Positions 4,851 through 7,211 of a DNA stretch of 7,211 nt are shown here, in pieces. The stretch is taken from contig CAZIWA010000187.1 in the NCBI GenBank assembly GCA_964542875.1, forward strand, positions 1 through 7,211, given 5' to 3'. Every line of letters starts with the position of its first letter. The stretch's first letter is position 1. A model generated the notes under the pieces. That model saw only the letters and a program-made list of their open reading frames with translations. It made no database searches and was not told the origin of the DNA. Position numbers and translations under genes: made by a program. The stretch is from CAZGOM01 sp964542875. Lineage in GTDB: Bacteria > Planctomycetota > Phycisphaerae > Phycisphaerales > Phycisphaeraceae.

Positions 4851-6377
4851 ATGCGTGTGCTGATGCTCGGCTGGGAGTACCCCCCTCACATCACAGGCGG
4901 CCTCGGAAATGCCTGCCGCGGACTCGCACGCGCGCTCGCGCGTCAAGGCGTCCAGATACGCTTTGTCATGCCTCGCCCCACCGCATCCCCCCTCACCGAC
5001 GACGGCCTCGACACCCTCTTCATTGACCCCGCTCAGTCACAGGCCACTCCCCCCCCAGCGCACCCCGCGCCCGCCTCGGCGCAACCCATCCCCAGCCCAT
5101 TCGCCCACACCGGCTTCACACCACAATACGACACCCCCTCGCCCGCGCCCATTCCTTCGCCCGCCCCCGCCGTCCAGGTGTGGCAGCTCCATATCGATGC
5201 CCCCTGGGAAAGCGTCTATCCCGGAGCCAGACTCCCTGACCCCATCAACCCGATTCTCCCCATCGCTCCTCCCACCCCTTTGCCCCCAAGCCACCAGGCC
5301 AAAACCCAGGCCCACTCCTTCGTCGACCGGCTCTTCACCCCTCCCGCAATTCCGGCTGAATCCAAGCCCGAATTGCTTGCTGCGCCCACCCCGCCGCTGA
5401 CGCCTAATCCATCCCCTGCCGCCGTTCACGGCGCCCCTTATCCTTCAGACCCGGTCGCCGGCGCGCGTTCATTTGCTGACGCAGTCATCCACCGGCTCAT
5501 TGATGATCCTTTTGATCTCATCCATGCCAACGACTGGGTCACCTTCCCCGCCGCCCTCGCGCTGGGTAAGGCCTGGGGCGTCCCCGTCGTTCTCCATGTC
5601 CACTCGCTTGAACGCGACCGCTCTCCCTTGGGCGAAAACCCCGCCATCCGGGAAATCGAAGCTTCCAGCGTCGCCCTGGCCACTGCGGTCATTGCCGTCA
5701 GCAAGCACACCCGCCAAGACCTCATCAGCCAATACGCCGTCGATCCCACCCGCGCCTTCGTCGTCTACAACGGCGTTGAGCTCGCCGCGGTCTGGGCCAA
5801 CCTCGGCCAGATTCATAGGGACGATCATGACCGGCTCGGCTCCACGGTTCTCTTCCTGGGCCGGATCACCGCTCAAAAAGGCCCGCTGGAATTCCTCCGC
5901 GCCTGCGCCAAGGTCCGTCAGCTTCTCCCGCGCACTTATTTCATCGTCGCCGGCGATGGCGACCTTCTCGCCCAATCCAAAGCCCTGGCCCATGAACTCG
6001 GCCTGGCAGACCAAACCTCTTTCACCGGATTCCTCACCGCTGAGGAAGTCGAGCAGGCGCTTGATCAAGCCGACGTCCTGGTCGTTCCCAGCCTCTCTGA
6101 ACCCTTTGGCCTCGTCGTGCTTGAAGCCGCCAGCCGCGGCGTTCCCACCGTTGTCTCCCGCCACGCCGGTGTTGCCGAAGCGATGAACCACCTCGTCACC
6201 TGCGATCCCGGCGACACCCTCGACCTCGCCGACAAAATCCTCGGCGTCCTCAAACATGCCGATATGCGCGAGGAACTCCGCATCGGCGCCCGCGCCGAAC
6301 TCCTGCGTCTCTCCTGGGACGCCGGTGCCCGCCGCTGCCTGGATGTCTACACCCAAGCCCTCCAAAACCATCCATAG
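4851..6377 (+). CDS. Glycogen-synthase-like glycosyltransferase (GT-B fold, GT4/GT5 type) with long proline-rich insertion
   Basis: A 508-residue predicted cytosolic GT-B enzyme. The N-terminus MRVLMLGWEYPP with ITGGLGNACRGLARAL (14-29) is the nucleotide-sugar glucosyltransferase start seen in glycogen/starch synthase-like proteins. The N-terminal domain resumes at FDLIHANDWVTFPA (221-234), VVLHVHSLERDRS (246-258) and AVIAVSKHTRQDL (279-291). The C-terminal GT1-type domain shows FLGRITAQKGP (335-345) with the phosphate-binding Arg338 and Lys343, VAGDGDL (366-372), and E417-PFGLVVL-E425, the E-X7-E motif. Between them, residues about 61-200 are low complexity with 38 prolines in 140 residues, holding a short conserved-looking WQLHIDAPWESVYPG (111-125). 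The gene stands alone, 192 bases after the pseudopilin gene. It could make glycogen or another glucan, or glycosylate another acceptor; the sequence does not decide this. Confidence 0.88.
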   Translation: MRVLMLGWEYPPHITGGLGNACRGLARALARQGVQIRFVMPRPTASPLTDDGLDTLFIDPAQSQATPPPAHPAPASAQPIPSPFAHTGFTPQYDTPSPAPIPSPAPAVQVWQLHIDAPWESVYPGARLPDPINPILPIAPPTPLPPSHQAKTQAHSFVDRLFTPPAIPAESKPELLAAPTPPLTPNPSPAAVHGAPYPSDPVAGARSFADAVIHRLIDDPFDLIHANDWVTFPAALALGKAWGVPVVLHVHSLERDRSPLGENPAIREIEASSVALATAVIAVSKHTRQDLISQYAVDPTRAFVVYNGVELAAVWANLGQIHRDDHDRLGSTVLFLGRITAQKGPLEFLRACAKVRQLLPRTYFIVAGDGDLLAQSKALAHELGLADQTSFTGFLTAEEVEQALDQADVLVVPSLSEPFGLVVLEAASRGVPTVVSRHAGVAEAMNHLVTCDPGDTLDLADKILGVLKHADMREELRIGARAELLRLSWDAGARRCLDVYTQALQNHP

Positions 6378-6655
6378 CGCAACAGCGAAGCCCCAAGGTT
6401 TACCCATCGACGCTGAGGTAGGTCGAATTACACGTCTTCGCCGTAATCCGACATCTCGTTTTACAACTGAAAATCAATCCCGCCAACGACCCTCAATGGA
6501 ACCTCGCTTGCGACTTTATGCGCACATCCTGTCACCGTGGGTACAGCGAGTCCTCAAACGCAACCCATGGCGACCACGATGCTTGATTGATTCCCTTCCC
6601 CCAAACCACCTCGCCCCGGGTATCCTGACCTTCACTCACCAGCGAAAATCCCCCC
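6378..6655. other. Intergenic region after the glycosyltransferase
   Basis: A gap of 278 bases with no credible gene. Its only recognisable content is the palindromic element at 6422-6452. No clear promoter for the following membrane-protein gene was seen. Confidence 0.5.
6422..6452. repeat. REP-like palindrome of the GTCGGATTAC...GTAATCCGAC type
   Basis: GTCGAATTAC (6422-6431) and GTAATCCGAC (6443-6452) are reverse complements at nine of ten positions, separated by 11 bases containing CTTCG. Preceded by GTAG, this matches the widespread TAGGTCGGATTA...TAATCCGAC class of short intergenic palindromes known from many bacterial genomes. It begins 45 bases after the glycosyltransferase stop and could also act as a 3' hairpin. 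Confidence 0.6.
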
Positions 6656-7069
6656 ATGAAATTCCTCATCCAGTTCGCAGGCCTTCTTCAGGTCATCCTC
6701 GCTGTGATGCACGTCCCCATCGCCATCCACCTCAAGTGGAAAGACGACCTTAAAAACGTCTCTCACCTCACCCGTCAGATCTTCTGGGTCCACGCCTTCT
6801 TCATCGCCCTGCTGCTGATGCTCATCGGGCTCCCAAGCGTCATCCGCCCCCAGCTCCTCCTGGAGCGCACGGAACTGCGCCTCACCGTCGCCCTCTGCCT
6901 CGCGGTCTTCTGGGGCTGCCGGCTCATCACCCAGTTGTTTGTCTATTCACCCGAACACCGCAAAGGCAAAACCTTTGAGACCATCGTCCACTGGGTCTTC
7001 GTCGGCCTCTGGACCTACCTCACCACCGTCTACACCCTCATCGTCCTGCGCCACCTCTGGGGCAACTGA
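6656..7069 (+). CDS. Small four-helix integral membrane protein of unknown function
   Basis: A 137-residue hydrophobic protein. Four membrane helices are expected at about 4-25, 41-61, 75-97 and 109-132. Between helices 1 and 2 lies the polar segment KWKDDLKNVSHLTRQ (27-41), and between helices 3 and 4 the basic segment YSPEHRKGKTFE (97-108). Histidines at 19, 25, 37, 45 and 112 lie in or near the helices. I do not recognise a named family, though the HLTRQIFWVHAFFI stretch (37-50) and the FETIVHWVF stretch (107-115) look like conserved motifs of small hypothetical membrane proteins of PVC bacteria; this is recall, not proof. The ATG has no clear Shine-Dalgarno, and CCCCCC directly precedes it. 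Codon use is C-ending like the other plus-strand genes. It stands apart from its neighbours, so context gives no function. Confidence 0.8.
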   Translation: MKFLIQFAGLLQVILAVMHVPIAIHLKWKDDLKNVSHLTRQIFWVHAFFIALLLMLIGLPSVIRPQLLLERTELRLTVALCLAVFWGCRLITQLFVYSPEHRKGKTFETIVHWVFVGLWTYLTTVYTLIVLRHLWGN

Positions 7070-7150
7070 TTCCCCAACCCACTTAATAAGTTACAAACAC
7101 TGCTGTCCGGCTATAAGTCGAATAGGGTTTGGGAGTTACATGAGTTCTCC

Positions 7151-7168
7151 TGTCCATTTTGTCCATTT
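7151..7168 (+). repeat. Tandem TGTCCATTT repeat (two copies)
   Basis: TGTCCATTT occurs twice head to tail in the otherwise featureless AT-richer stretch after the last gene (7070-7211). I recall longer tandem arrays of TGTCCATTT in planctomycete intergenic DNA, so this could be a short member. No gene is seen in this end stretch. Confidence 0.45.
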
Positions 7169-7211
7169 TTCTCAGAAAACAGCTCAAAAAGCGGTATTTT
7201 CTCGAAGAGTG

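Noticed and set aside
5469..6407. Long minus-strand open frame (312 codons) opposite the glycosyltransferase
   Set aside because: It is Gly/Ala/Glu-rich with no motif and exactly mirrors the C-ending codons of a clearly conserved enzyme.

Overview
The window looks like ordinary chromosome from a high-GC bacterium of the Planctomycetes (PVC group), perhaps Phycisphaerae. That placement is inference. It rests on an orphan pseudopilin-like protein with an H-X9-DG C-terminal motif, an RdgC-like protein of a type I associate with planctomycetes, strongly C-ending codons on the plus strand, and intergenic gaps that carry short palindromic repeat-like elements. No rRNA, tRNA, CRISPR array, transposase or phage gene was seen.

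Layout. Positions 1-2266 hold four minus-strand genes. In their transcription order these are a small CDGSH iron-sulfur protein (2266-2054), dnaN for the replication sliding clamp (1772-663), iscX for an Fe-S assembly adaptor (611-339), and the first 54 codons of an RdgC-like gene (163 to the left edge). dnaN and iscX lie 51 bases apart and are probably co-transcribed. The dnaN upstream region contains two small hairpins, a G-run and a perfect 16-base palindrome. From 2426 onward every gene is on the plus strand: hemC (tetrapyrrole synthesis, TTG start), a pseudopilin-like secreted or surface protein, a glycogen-synthase-like GT4/GT5 glycosyltransferase with a very long proline-rich insertion, and a four-helix membrane protein of unknown function. 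The CDGSH gene and hemC are divergent and share a 159-base control region.

How the genes fit together. Two small proteins linked to iron-sulfur biology (IscX, CDGSH) flank dnaN, and hemC lies just beyond, so the left half mixes replication/recombination with iron and tetrapyrrole metabolism. The right half is a run of separately spaced genes with no obvious shared pathway. The plus strand is C-rich over G whichever strand is coding, which suggests that the minus strand is the leading strand here.

I did not find a clear new defence, mobile or biosynthetic system. The items most worth a second look are the orphan iscX beside dnaN, the 16-base palindrome upstream of dnaN, the insertions in HemC and the glycosyltransferase, the unassigned membrane protein, and the repeat-like palindromes between genes.
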